The notes under the pieces are model-generated. The model ran no database searches. It was not told the DNA's origin and saw only the letters and a program-made list of their open reading frames with translations. DNA of 64,000 nucleotides, taken from assembly GCA_013115145.1 (NCBI GenBank), contig JAAPAO010000052.1, forward strand, positions 37,869-101,868. The letters are read 5' to 3'. This document shows, piece by piece, positions 48,427-59,999 of the stretch (its first letter is position 1; each line of letters starts with the position of its first letter). The position numbers were made by a program, and so were the translations under genes. Source of the stretch: Perkinsus chesapeaki. Taxonomy: Eukaryota; Perkinsozoa; Perkinsida; Perkinsidae.

Positions 48427-50386
48427 CTAAAGGACAACCTTCTTAACCTTCACTCTTGATGGATCGATATTTAGTGACTTTGATACAGCCTAAAGCAGCA
48501 GATTAGATAATATGGGTTAATGGTGGTGATATAACTTACATCAATGAATAAACTCTCAAGGCTAGCCTTAGCCGATTTCTTATCACAACCAAACATTGAT
48601 GACACACCATTATCCCAACCAATATTAATACGCATACGCCCTGATGCACATGATGATGATGCTGCTGATACGACCCTTGAAACACCAGCACCTAAATACG
48701 GTATTAATAATATATCATCATCTCCAACATGGCAACATGGTCATCACCTTTAATGTTATCTACTCCTTTAGTTACATTGCTACTATCACGAATGATTGAG
48801 TTAGCAGGCGGTACTGTAGCCGATGGTGATGGCCCCTTTGGTGCAGTAGTAGTACTAGTAGCAAAGGGTTGTGTGAGGTCAGGTATTGTTTGAAATACAT
48901 CGTTATCATTAACATCAGCAAAGGCAGCATCCCACTAATAAAAGGTATATCAATAATAATGTAATAGTATTGCAGCTTACTGCAGCCACTGCATCAGCCG
49001 TTGCTTTTGGTCCTTGTCCAGTAGGAGGGGTAGATGATGATGATGTTGGCTCTTGTTGTTGTTGTTGTATTGGTATAGCCTACATAACATATTACTTCAC
49101 ATATTTATACTATTTATTACATCCCATCCATCAAAGCCCAGCATATTATCATCATTATTAGCAGCTACTGTATCCTTATTATTATTAACTCGAGGAGCAT
49201 CAGGTGGTGGTGATGGTAGTGCTGTGTCCCCTATAGGTTCAGGTAAATGTATTGATGCTGTTGATGATGATGGTTGTTGTTGTTGCGGTCTCTGTGGTGG
49301 TGGTGGTGTCCTATGGTTTTTAGATGATTTAGACCTATACTCAATAATAGTATTGACCCTATTATCATTGTTATACTTACTTTCTACCCCTTGAATGAGA
49401 CCTCCTTGATCTACTATGACTACGCCTATCCCTGCCTCCTCCTCCTCTCCTACTACTCCTACGTCTATCAGCATCATCAGATTCTCGCTGTCTACTAGAC
49501 GACTGTCGTGATCTACCAGCTACACCAGGAAGGGCCAATGGTGGTATTGTATTATTATTATTATCCTGAATATATTAATATTATTACACTAGTATCCTGA
49601 TCGTATTACTGTATTATTTGATGTTACTCTACCATTATTATTATCAACAACCATATCATCCTCGTCGTCATCATCCTCGTCATCTTCGTCTTCTGGATTA
49701 AGCCTTTCTGTTTCCTCACCAAAACCAAAGGATGGTATATTAGCAAATGGATCACCAGCAGCAGCATCACGTCCAGTACTACTACCTAATAATAACAAAT
49801 ATTATTCATTATCAGCTACTACTACCCCTTATTACTCTGTCCTCCCCGACTTGACCGTCTCTGTTGTTGTCCATCAATATCCCTACCCGACCCTCTATTT
49901 CCCTGTTGTTGTTGTGCTATACTCCTTGTCCAATTGTCAAAGCGTGGTTCAACTTGACTAACCTACTAATACTACTACTATCATCATTGATATCATTCTA
50001 CTTGTTGCCATACTAGTTATTATTACTTGTTCTAATGCTTCAAATATCCGATCAGTACTACCAAACTGTCCACTCTCTACCAGCTCCTCAGCACATGCTT
50101 GTAATTTATCCCTATTCTGTTGTACCTAATACCAACAACAACAACAATACTAGTCTATTATTATTATCATTAGTAGTAGTATTTGCTGGTGGTCCTTGTT
50201 TATTACTACCTCTAACATTAGGTTATTAACAAAATCAGCACTATCAGGTGTAGCTGGTTGCCTTAATGCATCCTTAATAACATCCAATGATGAATTTAGT
50301 GTATCTACTAATTCATCAACATCACCAATAGATGATGATACTCCTGATACTCCACGGCCAGCAGGAGGAGGACGAGAAGGGGGCAT
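48427..50386 (-). CDS. Possible GAT-domain trafficking adaptor with disordered tail
   Basis: Start ATG 50386 (MPPSRPPPAGRGVSGVSSSI). The helical N-terminal half reads DVDELVDTLNSSLDVIKDAL, SADFVNNLMLE and NRDKLQACAEELVESGQFGS with TDRIFEALEQVIIT. The helical spacing recalls a GAT-like three-helix bundle of TOM1/GGA-type adaptors, and VEPRFDNWTRSIAQQQQ follows. There is no VHS domain upstream, so this is tentative. The rest is low complexity: an acidic run (NPEDEDDEDDDDEDDMVV) after DPFANIPSFGFGEETER, an Arg/Ser block (GGGRDRRSHSRSRRSHSRG), a PPPPQRPQQQQP block and FDGWDV-type motifs (WDAAFADVNDNDVFQTIPDL). The tail is SLNIDPSRVKVKKVVL, stop TAG 48427-48429. DPF and WD/F peptides would suit clathrin-adaptor binding. 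Confidence 0.55.
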
Positions 50387-50797
50387 TATAAAGGTAGATG
50401 GGTAGATATGCTGTTAGTTGGGTGGTGATGTTGGGTTGTATTACTGTATACCTTATTTAAAGTAATATTTATACTACTATATAACTCTTAATATCAATGG
50501 TTTACAGTATTATTAATAATAGGTTACATAATAATAGAATCAAGTTGTAGTAGAAATAGTGGTATGTTATCTAATTCTTAGTCACAACAACAATACATGC
50601 TAATGAGCACTACTTATCATCTACTACGTCTATTTAAACCTACTACTACTACAGCTACTGCAGCTACTCTATTATCATTCATACAGCTCCGTGGTGATAA
50701 TGATAATGAAGGTATTATCGCTGTTGTTGTTGTTATTCAACCAACTGTTGTTAGTGACTATATCCTCCCTCAGTAGGTGAATGATGGTGATGAGGGT

Positions 50798-52336
50798 TTA
50801 GAATACATCTCTACATACAGGACATGTCCTCTTATATCTAGACCAATTCTGTATGCATTTAATACAAAAATAATGACCACAACATAACTGCCATACCTAC
50901 TAATAATATTGTTAATAGCATCAGCAGCAGCAGCAGCCAATATCCTCCTCCTCTTATTTACCTCTTCATCATTGAATTCCTTCAAACATATGCAACAGCA
51001 ATCTGTAAAGATGCAGTCATCTACTATACTGGATGATTCGGGCTCAACGGCAGCCATCACATCATCATCATCTTCTATCATAGCAGCAGCAGCTCTTGTC
51101 AGCAGCTCTTGATTATCGTCATTTATTAATTCAACACGATCATTAATTACATTACCATTATCATCTGTATATTATACATAATATAGGCTACACCATTAAG
51201 GTTATACTACCTTTTAGTGTAGTTATATCCTCCTTCGTTAATTGTTCATTACTAGATAATTCTTGTTGTTGTGGTTTAGGTGGCATAGTAACCGTTCTAC
51301 CAGGTGGTATAGTTGACGCCTCCTCCTTCTCATTATTATTCTTCCTCCTTCTTGTTGTTGTAGAGTATAACCTCCTTACCCTACCTTCTAATCCACTGCC
51401 TGGTGGTCGCCATACATGCCTATATAATATACTTATCATCATTAATACTACTTATTACCTGCAATAACTACCAAGATGATGTATCCATTGATGCCTTTCA
51501 TGCTCAGTATCAGCTGCAAACATCCACTCCCTCCTTGTTGGTGTCTCTGCCTCTGTTCCTATCTCAAATGAGTATCTACCATCGTCATAACATTTAATCA
51601 TCATCCACCTCCCTTCTCTCCCCCGCCTCCATTACTTTCCAGCTATAACATTATAATTAGGTACTCTAGGGGTAATCTCCCATTCAACTAGATAGTCAGC
51701 TAATGCTAGATCTAATACCTATAACACCTTCAATACATCACTCTATACTATACTCTTATTATAACCTCAGTAACTAAGCCTCTAAGGACATCCTCCTCCT
51801 GTTTAAATGTATATAACTTATCTATTATTAGGATCTATAAGGCTACTGTAATGTATTAATTATAATAATATTATTACACAGTATCGTCTCCTAAACCTTT
51901 TTAAGTGTTTAGATTGTTTATATAAGTATCCCGAATAAGCTATATGATCCATATTAATGGTACGAGTAGCTGTAGTTGATACTAGCCGAGTAGTAGGAGG
52001 ATGATGATGAGGATAGGTATGGGTTTGGGTTTGGGCATTAGTTAAATCATTAGTATTGTTTATGTTGCCTGTTCCTCCTTCCTGTTGTTGATGATGTTGT
52101 AACGGTATTGGTCTCCATGATACTATTGGTATACCATTACTTAGTGCTAATGATGGAGTATAGTATGCCTATAAAGGAGGAGGAGGAGATGGAGATGGAG
52201 ATGGAGGAGGAGGCACGTTTAATATTATTACATCCATATTACTGCTGCTGCTGCTACCACCATCCGACCTTCTTAAATCATCCAATACCCTTCCTATAAA
52301 ATCACAGCATCCACCACACCCATCATTGGGGGGCAT
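50798..52336 (-). CDS. PH-domain plus RING-finger protein (putative E3 ubiquitin ligase)
   Basis: Start ATG 52336 (MPPNDGCGGCCDFIGRVLDD). A Pro-rich segment (PPPPSPSPSPPPP) leads to a pleckstrin-homology domain: MDHIAYSGYLYKQSKHLKRF, then KLYTFKQEEDVLRGLVT, ALADYLVEWEITPRVPNYNV, and the closing helix REWMFAADTEHERHQWIHLG with the conserved Trp. A linker (RRLYSTTTRRRKNNNEKEE; QEQELSSNEQ-type Gln-rich) precedes a C-terminal RING: CCICLKEFNDEEVNKRRR ... WQLCCGHYFCIKCIQNWSRY ... CPVCRDVF. The Cys/His order is C-x2-C...C-x-H-x2-C-x2-C...C-x2-C. Stop TAA 50798-50800. The natural reading is phosphoinositide or membrane recruitment of a ubiquitin ligase. This order is not one I recall as a common family. 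Confidence 0.78.
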
Positions 52337-52486
52337 TGATTATAACAAACTACTAAGTATAATAATAATACCAGCACCACCACCACTATAACACAATACA
52401 AAGGGGTATTACGTTGGTATGAAATGTTATTGGCACAAGGCAGTTATTCAACGTAGTGATTACTATACATTGTTATTACAGTGATG

Positions 52487-54470
52487 TTAATGCATTTGAT
52501 ATTCCTCATCTTTAACGAATGCACGTAGCCTTTTAGTCTTACGTAGCTCTTTACGGAAGTATCTATATAACAGTATAACTATCCTATTATTATAATCATT
52601 AACTTACTTCCTCTTTCTTGTTACACATCCTACTGCTGCAGCTATATGCCTACATGCTGTATCTACAAAGATGCCTATTAATACAATAATCTATATCATT
52701 ACCCATAGCTGCACCATAATGATGATAATGATGCCCTTCAAAATCATCATATACCCCAATATCCCTAACATCGGCTGCTTCCTCTTCTTCTTCATCATCA
52801 TCAAGTGGTGTTGTTATTTGTGTATAGTGTGTATGTTGTCCTGGTGCTATTGGATTACTAACTTGCTTGGCCCCCTTATAGTACCTCCTATTGTTGATGC
52901 AGCAGCAGCCTCCCTCTCCTCCCTATCTAATACAAAGTCAAGCCTATCTAAGTTATCAAGTACATCATCTTCGATAGAATCCAAATCCGAGTCAGGCATC
53001 TTATATCGTAGTGCTTATACTGTAAGTTATTATAATTATTATTACTGTAAATGATGGATGTTGTATTGCTGGATTAGCACTATCTAACCAATGCTCTATA
53101 TTGCGTGGGTTCATACTTACGAAAGATTCATAAAGAGTCATAGAAAGGTCTTTGCTTATTGATATAACCTAGTTCAACATTATCATCACCAGTATTTGCT
53201 GTTATACACTGTATTATTATTATATTACAGTATGGGCTATACCACCCGAAAATAGGCATACATCACCAGGTCTTATTAATACTATTCTACATGCCTTCTT
53301 TAATGCTGATATCTCTCCTATTGTTAATGGTGGCTCGAATGTCTGCCGTCCTAGTTTATCCAATACCTATACTAATTAATGACTATTACCATATTATAAT
53401 AATATAATTACATCATTACTATCAGCTACTGACCACAATGCTAATAGCTTCCATCCAGTATAATTCTTACCTATATTAGACCATAAGCATTGATCAACAT
53501 GTAGGCATCTAAATACATATGATATACTACTACAAACTATTATCATATATTACTTTCCAGAGTTCTTCCCACCAATGAATAACCCTTCGTCATATCTATC
53601 CCAATACATATACCTATATCACTATAACCCTAAACTATTACTACTATTAATACATTCTATCAGCTGGCTTTGGTCTTATACTCTCAGCTATATCCTTAAT
53701 ATCCAATCTAGATACTGTTTTAACTATTTCCCCACTAATTGGGTGTGGGTATGCATCCTTATACCTATCATCATTATTATTATTGTCCCTATTATTGTTG
53801 TGTACCTGAGTTCTGTCATATATACACTATCCTTATCAATAGTATGTTTATTATCTTCAAAGCCAGTCTCCAGGTAATGTATCTTATCTCGTATAGAGCA
53901 CCCATCAACCTCTTTTTGAATCTTATTGCCCCCTTTCTCCTAAATATATAATAACTTGTCCCCGCATAACACCCCTCTACCTATACTACCGCATAACAAA
54001 ACCGTGCATTATATTTATCCATCATATGTGGCGTAAAGCTCTTTACTAGATCATATGCATTATCATAACTATGTAATCGCTGTGTTATATCGTATGGTAT
54101 AGATCCTTCTAGACCTAGTTTACGTATCTACCGTATCTATATCATCCTATATAGCCCTTCAATACATTATTACTCACCCCATCAGGTATAACCCAACATT
54201 CGTCTAAATGACTCGAGTTGATTAATTCATACCTACCCAACAACACTTGAACAATATGTTGCTATATTATTATTACATGAAATCAACTTTACTATATACC
54301 ATTCTTGGCCATTTACTTTGATCACCTATTATATCCATAGGCCAACTACCCTTTAATTGCTCTATTGCCTCAGCATTTAGATATTCGTCTGGGTCTGGTG
54401 GTACTCTAGGTAGACTAACCCCATCCCTCATCATTTTAAGTATACGTGATGATTCTGATAATGTTAACAT
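52487..54470 (-). CDS. JmjC-domain 2OG-Fe(II) oxygenase
   Basis: Start ATG 54470 (MLTLSESSRILKMMRDGVSL). Then DEYLNAEAIEQLKGSWPMDI and YELINSSHLDECWVIPDG. The JmjC core is read across short introns: YWDRYDEGLFIGGKNSGKC, then LHVDQCLWSNIGKNYTGWKL (H-x-D ligands and a long alpha-beta stretch), TFEPPLTIGEISALKKACRI, VLIRPGDVCLFSGGIAHT (distal His) and NTGDDNVEL. The C-terminus has NPRNIEHWLDSANPAIQHPS, an acidic middle (LDDDEEEEEAADVRD) and a basic tail (FRKELRKTKRLRAFVKDEE), ending TAA 52487-52489. Iron ligands seem complete. Histone demethylase versus protein hydroxylase cannot be decided; no PHD, JmjN or ARID domain is present. Confidence 0.75.
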
Positions 54471-54558
54471 ATTTTAACAACCATCAGCAACAACAACCAA
54501 ACGAAAACTGCATTATAAATATGAATGACTACTATTATATAGTATCGAATTAAGGCTA

Positions 54559-54807
54559 CTAGCCTATATTACTAATAGCTATCAATAATACACTTCGGGT
54601 ATATTGTAGCTTATCTATTCTTTTACTATCATCATCATCATCTATAAAGATCACACATAATATAGGACCACCCAATTCCCCATCTTGTGCGCCACCATTG
54701 GGACGCGCGCGTCGACGGTGGTTAGCGGCGGAAAATTGAACTTTTCCAATCACTAGGGAACTGAGGCCCGCGAGTCTCCCGTTGATACTACTAGTGGACC
54801 GTAACAT
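54559..54807 (-). CDS. Small ORF (82 aa) with possible mitochondrial-type N-terminus
   Basis: ATG 54807 to TAG 54559-54561. The N-terminus MLRSTSSINGRLAGLSSLVI is basic, Ser-rich and amphipathic like a mitochondrial presequence. The body is RRRARPNGGAQDGELGGPIL then CVIFIDDDDDSKRIDKLQ. The region 54700-54790 is GC-rich for this locus (gcgcgcgtcgacg), which supports coding. The last 30 residues may be intron or UTR. I do not recognise it. Its start faces the start of the next plus-strand gene 60 bp away, so both may share a promoter. Confidence 0.4.
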   Translation of the reverse strand: MLRSTSSINGRLAGLSSLVIGKVQFSAANHRRRARPNGGAQDGELGGPILCVIFIDDDDDSKRIDKLQYTRSVLLIAISNIG

Positions 54808-54867
54808 TTAAGCTAGTCTTGAAGTTTAATAGTGATATCCTGTATTGTATCAGTTTGATAGTTCATT

Positions 54868-55825
54868 ATGAGTGGTACATCAGTTATTGGATCACTACAA
54901 CATTTAGAGAGGACATTAGATGAGTTATGTCCAAAGTTAAGACCATGTAATATAGGGTGGAGGATATGATACTTAATCGATGCAGTAAGAGAATATATCA
55001 ATGATTATTAAAAGTTTTACGGTTAATAACTTATATATCAAGTGTTATATATAGTATTGGAATATGTTATAGACTAGGACGTGTGCAGGGGCGGGGGGGG
55101 GATGTTGATTATACAGGTATTAGCAGTGTATCATGTGATATACAACTATCAAAGGCATATTCAACATCTATTGAAGAAGTACATAAAATAAGTGGTAGAG
55201 TAAAGAATGATGTAGATGATGATACAGTACATAAATGTGATGTATGTGATGGGCCTGTTAATGCTACATTCCAATCACTAGGCTCACATATGTAAGTACA
55301 CTACTATTACTTATCAATAACATAAGCCAGCTTTATAGGGATGTACAACCTAAACGTCTATTAATTGATTGGGTTACTGATTATACTAAACGTAAGACCT
55401 ATCCCAGTGGTAAATGCCGTATTGTATGTGGAAAGTGTGCATTACTATCTGATCTAGGATTACTAAGTTATCTATCCACTATAGGTGGTGATGAAGGTAA
55501 TTATTGAAGATGATACCAATAATTCCACTGCTTTTATTCAGCTACCTTATGTGAGGTTGCATCACATCATACTGTAGTTAATGGTAGTAAAGGTGATCTT
55601 AGTGACGTGTTGGCTACTGCTATGGCGTTATATGTATTAAGAAGGGAGATTGAACAACAAATAAAGGCAGTTAAAGCCAATGATATGGGTAGTAACATAC
55701 CTAACTCAATACGTGATACCATAGGATATGTATTAGTAGATACTTTACCAGAGGTTTTATACTTAACGAATAATGATAGCAGTAAGGTGGCATCTAAACA
55801 ACGTCATAAAAAGAGAAAACAATAA
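54868..55825 (+). CDS. Zinc-binding protein of unknown function
   Basis: ATG 54868 (MSGTSVIGSLQHLERTLDEL). After one or two AT-rich introns whose limits I could not fix, the open exons read GISSVSCDIQLSKAYSTSIE, VHKCDVCDGPVNATFQSLGS, PKRLLIDWVTDYTKRKTYPS, GKCRIVCGKCALLSDLGLLS, then MALYVLRREIEQQIKAVKAN and SIRDTIGYVLVDTLPEVLYL, with a basic end (ASKQRHKKRKQ) at TAA 55823-55825. The pairs C-x2-C (CDVC) and C-x2-C (CGKC) make a likely four-Cys zinc site. The helical C-terminus is well conserved in character. No family assigned. Confidence 0.55.
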
Positions 55826-56139
55826 CAGCAACAACAACGGAAGGCAACAGCCCTCGCTTAAAACGTTTCACCAGACTAAAGAATTAGTGCCGAGTTAATG
55901 GGAGGTAGATATTGATTATTATTGCAACTCTATTTAGACGTGAATAAAGCATCATAAAGGGAGGGGTGTTGATAGCAATATATTTATTAAATTGTATTTT
56001 ACCGTATGGGCATAAGAACATGGGTTAGGGTATTTTGTTGAAGCCCGCATCGGTCTCGTATATCAACGATAAGCCTTGCGTCTAACAATTAGTATCATAC
56101 AGAATGTGAAACAGATTTGCCACCTTATTAGATTTAGTT
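55826..56139. other. Spacer holding a decayed gene copy
   Basis: This 314-bp interval between plus-strand genes has no open frame. Its middle (55930-56045) matches the 5' part of the gene at 59095; see that entry. Confidence 0.5.
55930..56045 (+). pseudogene. Decayed copy of the first exons of the gene at 59095
   Basis: The strings tttagacgtgaa, taaagcatc, cgtatgggcata, then catgggttaggg occur here in the same order as at 59106-59230 (tttagacgtgaa; ataaagcatc; cgtatgggtatga; ccatgggttaggg), separated by intron-like AT-rich sequence of similar length. Small deletions remove the reading frame (a stop follows the first shared segment). The copy lies about 3.2 kb upstream of the intact gene, with the RAMP4-like and GT10 genes between. 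Confidence 0.7.
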
Positions 56140-56283
56140 ATGTCAGCCCGAATGGTGAGAAATAATGATACTCATAGTAAGGAGGTTGATACTAAGAAGG
56201 TGGTAGTAGCCAAGGGTAGTTGGTGGCTGAGACCTATACTTGTATACATTATATTTATAATATTATCTATATTTAATATGTAA
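56140..56283 (+). CDS. RAMP4/SERP1-like tail-anchored ER peptide
   Basis: A 47-residue ORF, ATG 56140 to TAA 56281-56283. The N-terminal half is basic and hydrophilic (SARMVRNNDTHSKEVDTKK); the C-terminal half is one membrane helix (WWLRPILVYIIFIILSIF). Length, a HSK-type motif after a basic stretch, and a single C-terminal anchor all match RAMP4/SERP1 family proteins of the Sec61 translocon, which are usually 60-66 residues. It is too short for a confident call. The GT10 gene appears to start at the next ATG, directly after its stop (TAATGA), which is unusually tight. Confidence 0.45.
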   Translation: MSARMVRNNDTHSKEVDTKKVVVAKGSWWLRPILVYIIFIILSIFNM

Positions 56284-58901
56284 TGAAGGAGTATAATATT
56301 GGAAGGCGATTTGAACGCACGCTTCAGGTTCATTCTCTTACTTACACAGTACGATAATAAAACATCGGTGGGTTAATAGAATGATGTAGGGTTAATACTT
56401 GTAGGGTTTCATTAGTAGGCCTTATCATTAACATCAGCAACATCAGCAGCAGTTGACAGACTGCCCCCCTCACCCATCTTAACACCTCGTCGACGTTTGT
56501 CATCATCACCGATAACCCAACCATTACTGTCTATTAATGATCTAGCAAATAAGACCGATGCTGAACTGAAGAAAATAGGATTTGGTAATATATACGTACC
56601 GGACTGGAGTATAGCTGCAGTTGTTATTATTATTATGTAGGGCTGGATGAACGATATTTAAATGCTTTATATCGAAGAATAACAAAAGAGATAGATGGAG
56701 TATTAAAAGGGATACAAAATGTGATATCATCATCGAATATCTCATTCTTATCATGATGATCCTCAAACTTATTCCAATTAATTGAACTGCTGCTGCTGCT
56801 CCTGTTTCAGCGTTCTGCATTGGTATTATTTGCTGATACTTTCTGGGGAGCAATGCAAGAGAATAGAGAGTATGGTCCATGTCCTGTAAAATGTGAATAT
56901 ACTAATGATAGAAGAAGAGCAAAGGAAGGTAGTAGTAGTGGTTAATAGTTATAATATATAATGTAAATCATCATCATCAGCTAATGCAATAGTACATCAT
57001 ATGATTGATTTTAATGGGTTCTTATTCGATGATAAGCCTAATAATCAGAAATGGATAGCATTACAAATTGAACCTGATAATCTTCATTCAAGGATTAGAT
57101 CAAGAAAACTATTAAAACATGTAATATAGAAAAAGATGGGTAATTGAGGGTTAATGGGAATAATGATAATGTTTAGTTTGATGCAACAGCATCGATAATC
57201 GTTGGTGGACATGAACCAGAGGCTAAAGAATCAGGTTATTTGATAATAACTCTATTATTACATCATCATCATCAACACCGCTATCAGCAGGTGTAAAAAC
57301 ACATATAGCAGCATTCCTTCTGGAGTGGATGGAGAACCCACAAATGTGGCGACCAGATAGGGTTATAATACTTATCTTAATAGTTATCATCTACATACTT
57401 TTCTTATAACTCAGGCTCTATCATTCGAGCAACGAAGTAAGAATGCAGTATATTTGCAGAACGCTTGCGACTCTCCAACAGGCCGTTATGATTTTGTAAA
57501 AAAGGATACTCATTACTGCTGGTGGTGGTGCAGTGTTATTACTGTAGTTGTACAGGTATCATCATTAATGGAACATTATCCAGTTGATGCTATGGGACCA
57601 TGTATGCATAATAAAGATGATGATAGACATTTTAATAATCCATCTGATATATTACAAAAGTGATAATAGATAAAGGGAAGTCCTAATAATAATAGTAGTC
57701 TCTATTATCAGTTACTTGTTTTATATTGCGGTTGAGCCATATGAATTATATTGCTCAGAAAAGGTGTATAGAGCTTTTAAGGTATTAATGTCTGATATAA
57801 TGTGTATTAATATAATGTCTAAGTGTAGGGTGGTGCAATACCTGTCTTTCGGGGTTGCCCAGATATTATCAAATTCATACCTAATCAAGATGCTATCATT
57901 AACATTGACGATTTCCCTGGACCACGTGAAGTTGCTGAGTAATATCCTTACCTATCATAGTCATTTAGCATTTAATAGTGATGTTAGATACATGCATAGA
58001 GTTGCTAATGATAAGGAATTATGGATGAAACATACAGCTTGGCGAAATAAACCAGGAAATATTAAAGAGGCTTTTATTCGCTTCCATCGATTCAAGTAAT
58101 ATAAGTATTTGATAATGGTATAATAGTATTTAATATACTAGGTACATGCAATCACAGTGCAGAATATGTATCTTTAGCTTAACTGGTAAAGATCCGTTGC
58201 AGGTCGGTTCGGAGGTATGGGATGTACCACTCAAACCGGAACGTCCTCTAAGCTTCGCCGAAAAGGAAAGAGTAAAGTTATACGTCAGATGTAGTCTAGA
58301 GTATGATAACGATATTGAATTAGGTATTAAAGTGGTCAGCTAGAGCTGATAGGCTTCGTGATAAATGGCAATCATTAGATGAAGATTTAACACCTTCCAC
58401 TCTAGCACCTGCAGTTGAGGAAGGTAACCCTCCATTAACATCAGATGACCAAAGACCATATCCTGCTCCAATTCATTTATCCTGCCAATGGAGTAAGGTT
58501 AGTGATAATAATACAACTGATGATGATGTATTACCACTACATCTAATAATGGTTTTAATACCAGTCTTAGATATCATTCAATAGGATAGATCCTTATCCC
58601 TATGCTCGCTTATCTATGGCTAAAGCAAGGTGTGAAGAACTAGGACAGCAATGTACATCAGTACGACGTTATAGGGAAGGTAGGGAAACATTATAATAAT
58701 AATTAAACAGCAGAAGCTTTAGGGAACCACTTCTTTTGGATCACTACTACCACTTCAAGTGTTGGTAGTAGTGAAGCATCTGGTGGATGGCAACAAGGGT
58801 ATCACAAGACAATCGATGAAGTAAAGATATTATTATATATTTTAATAACAGATATTCAGGTATGGATAAAGGATAGTGAGTGTGGTATAATAAACATATA
58901 A
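56284..58901 (+). CDS. GT10 family alpha-1,3-fucosyltransferase-like glycosyltransferase
   Basis: A Golgi-type enzyme transferring fucose from GDP-fucose. The 5' end is uncertain: ATG 56284 (MKEYNIGRRFERTLQ) is the nearest candidate, and a clear exon begins at about 56418 (LSLTSATSAAVDRLPPSP). The core reads LFADTFWGAMQENREYGPCP with VKCEYTNDRRR, ANAIVHHMIDFNGFLFDDKP, KWIALQIEPDNLHSR, SAGVKTHIAAFLLEWMENPQ, then the GT10 core KNAVYLQNACDSPTGRYDFV, MEHYPVDAMGPCMHN, AVEPYELYCSEKVYRAFK, GAIPVFRGCPDIIKFIPNQD and AIINIDDFPGPREVAE. CxxC and WMKHTAWRNKPGNIKEAF follow, then a tail of over 150 residues (CRICIFSLTGKDPLQVGSEV, GNHFFWITTTTSSVG) ending at TAA 58899-58901. The canonical motif N-x-x-x-x-D-Y-x-T-E-K appears here as Y-x-S-E-K. 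No clear signal anchor was found. Confidence 0.78.
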
Positions 58902-59094
58902 TGAAGAGTCTACTGTAATAGTATACCTTGTAATAGCCATGTCCTTGTTCCTGTACGTTGTTCTGTATACATAAGGCATATAGTGTTCTTAGTGTTCATT
59001 ATGTTCAATGGTGGGAAGGGGTGGGGCATTGACTAGTAATAATCTAAGTCATTGAGAACTGTGCGTTCCATGCTTTATTGTACTATTTATTATT

Positions 59095-59828
59095 ATGGCA
59101 TTTCGATTTAGACGTGAAGGTGATAGAATAAAGCATCGTATGCATGAAGAGGTAGTATTATTAATAATACTATATTTATATAATTACAGTGTATCTTACT
59201 TAGCGTATGGGTATGAGACCATGGGTTAGGGATTTTAAGTGGAGAGTGTTTGGATGGCATTATGAGTATTATATGGGCAATAAGGTTATTATTAACATGT
59301 TCGAGAGTACGTCTTAGTATATCTTCTTAACTTCAGGCACGACAATCTCTACTTAAAGATCAAAAGTTAGCGCCTGCTATGCAAGTGTTATGTGATCTTA
59401 AAGCAAATGGTGTATCCACTAAAGGCCTTAATGCATCTAAAGGTAGATGATGGGAATGCTAGGTATTACTGTTATTAGTTAATATAGGTGCTGACAATCG
59501 TCCAGAACATGGCCCATTAGAATTTAATAAAACTAAATACTTTACATGGCGTCCGTGTATACCTAATATTGTAGGGCATTTTATACCATCTTATACTATT
59601 ACTATTAATGATAGATACCTCATCGAAAAAGTACAAGCCCTTTTTGCAAGTAATAGTAGTATGTGTTATGTTATTATTATCATTATTATTAGAGTATCAT
59701 CTAATATGACAGGATGGACTGAATTACATAATAAGCGTATACCAGATCCAATACCAAAGGGATGGAGTGCACATAATCAAGGAATAGGAGGTATTATTAC
59801 ATTAGCAAAGACGGTAGTATTATGTTAG
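59095..59828 (+). CDS. Unrecognised basic protein, possibly mitochondrial
   Basis: ATG 59095 (MAFRFRREGDRIKHRMHEE). After a 39-nt intron: RMGMRPWVRDFKWRVFGWHY with EYYMGNK, then ARQSLLKDQKLAPAMQVLCD with LKANGVSTKGLNASKG, then ADNRPEHGPLEFNKTKYFTW and IPSYTITINDRYLIEKVQAL, then MTGWTELHNKRIPDPIPKGW. The end is uncertain: the frame stops at TAG 59826-59828 (ITLAKTVVLC), but a shift of one base gives SKDGSIMLVGTDDSVPIHPQ to TAG 59870-59872. The Arg/Trp-rich start suggests an organellar or structural subunit. Not recognised. A decayed copy of its first exons lies at 55930-56045. Confidence 0.6.
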
Positions 59829-59999
59829 TAGGTACTGATGATAGTGTACCAATACATCCACAATATCAATAGTGTATTATCATCATCATGTGTAATGTGG
59901 TTATTAATGATTAATGTTTCAGTTATAATATCTGTGTTGCATTATTATCGTTAGTTATATATAGCTTCTTTACACTATAACGCATAACTTAGCAGCACA

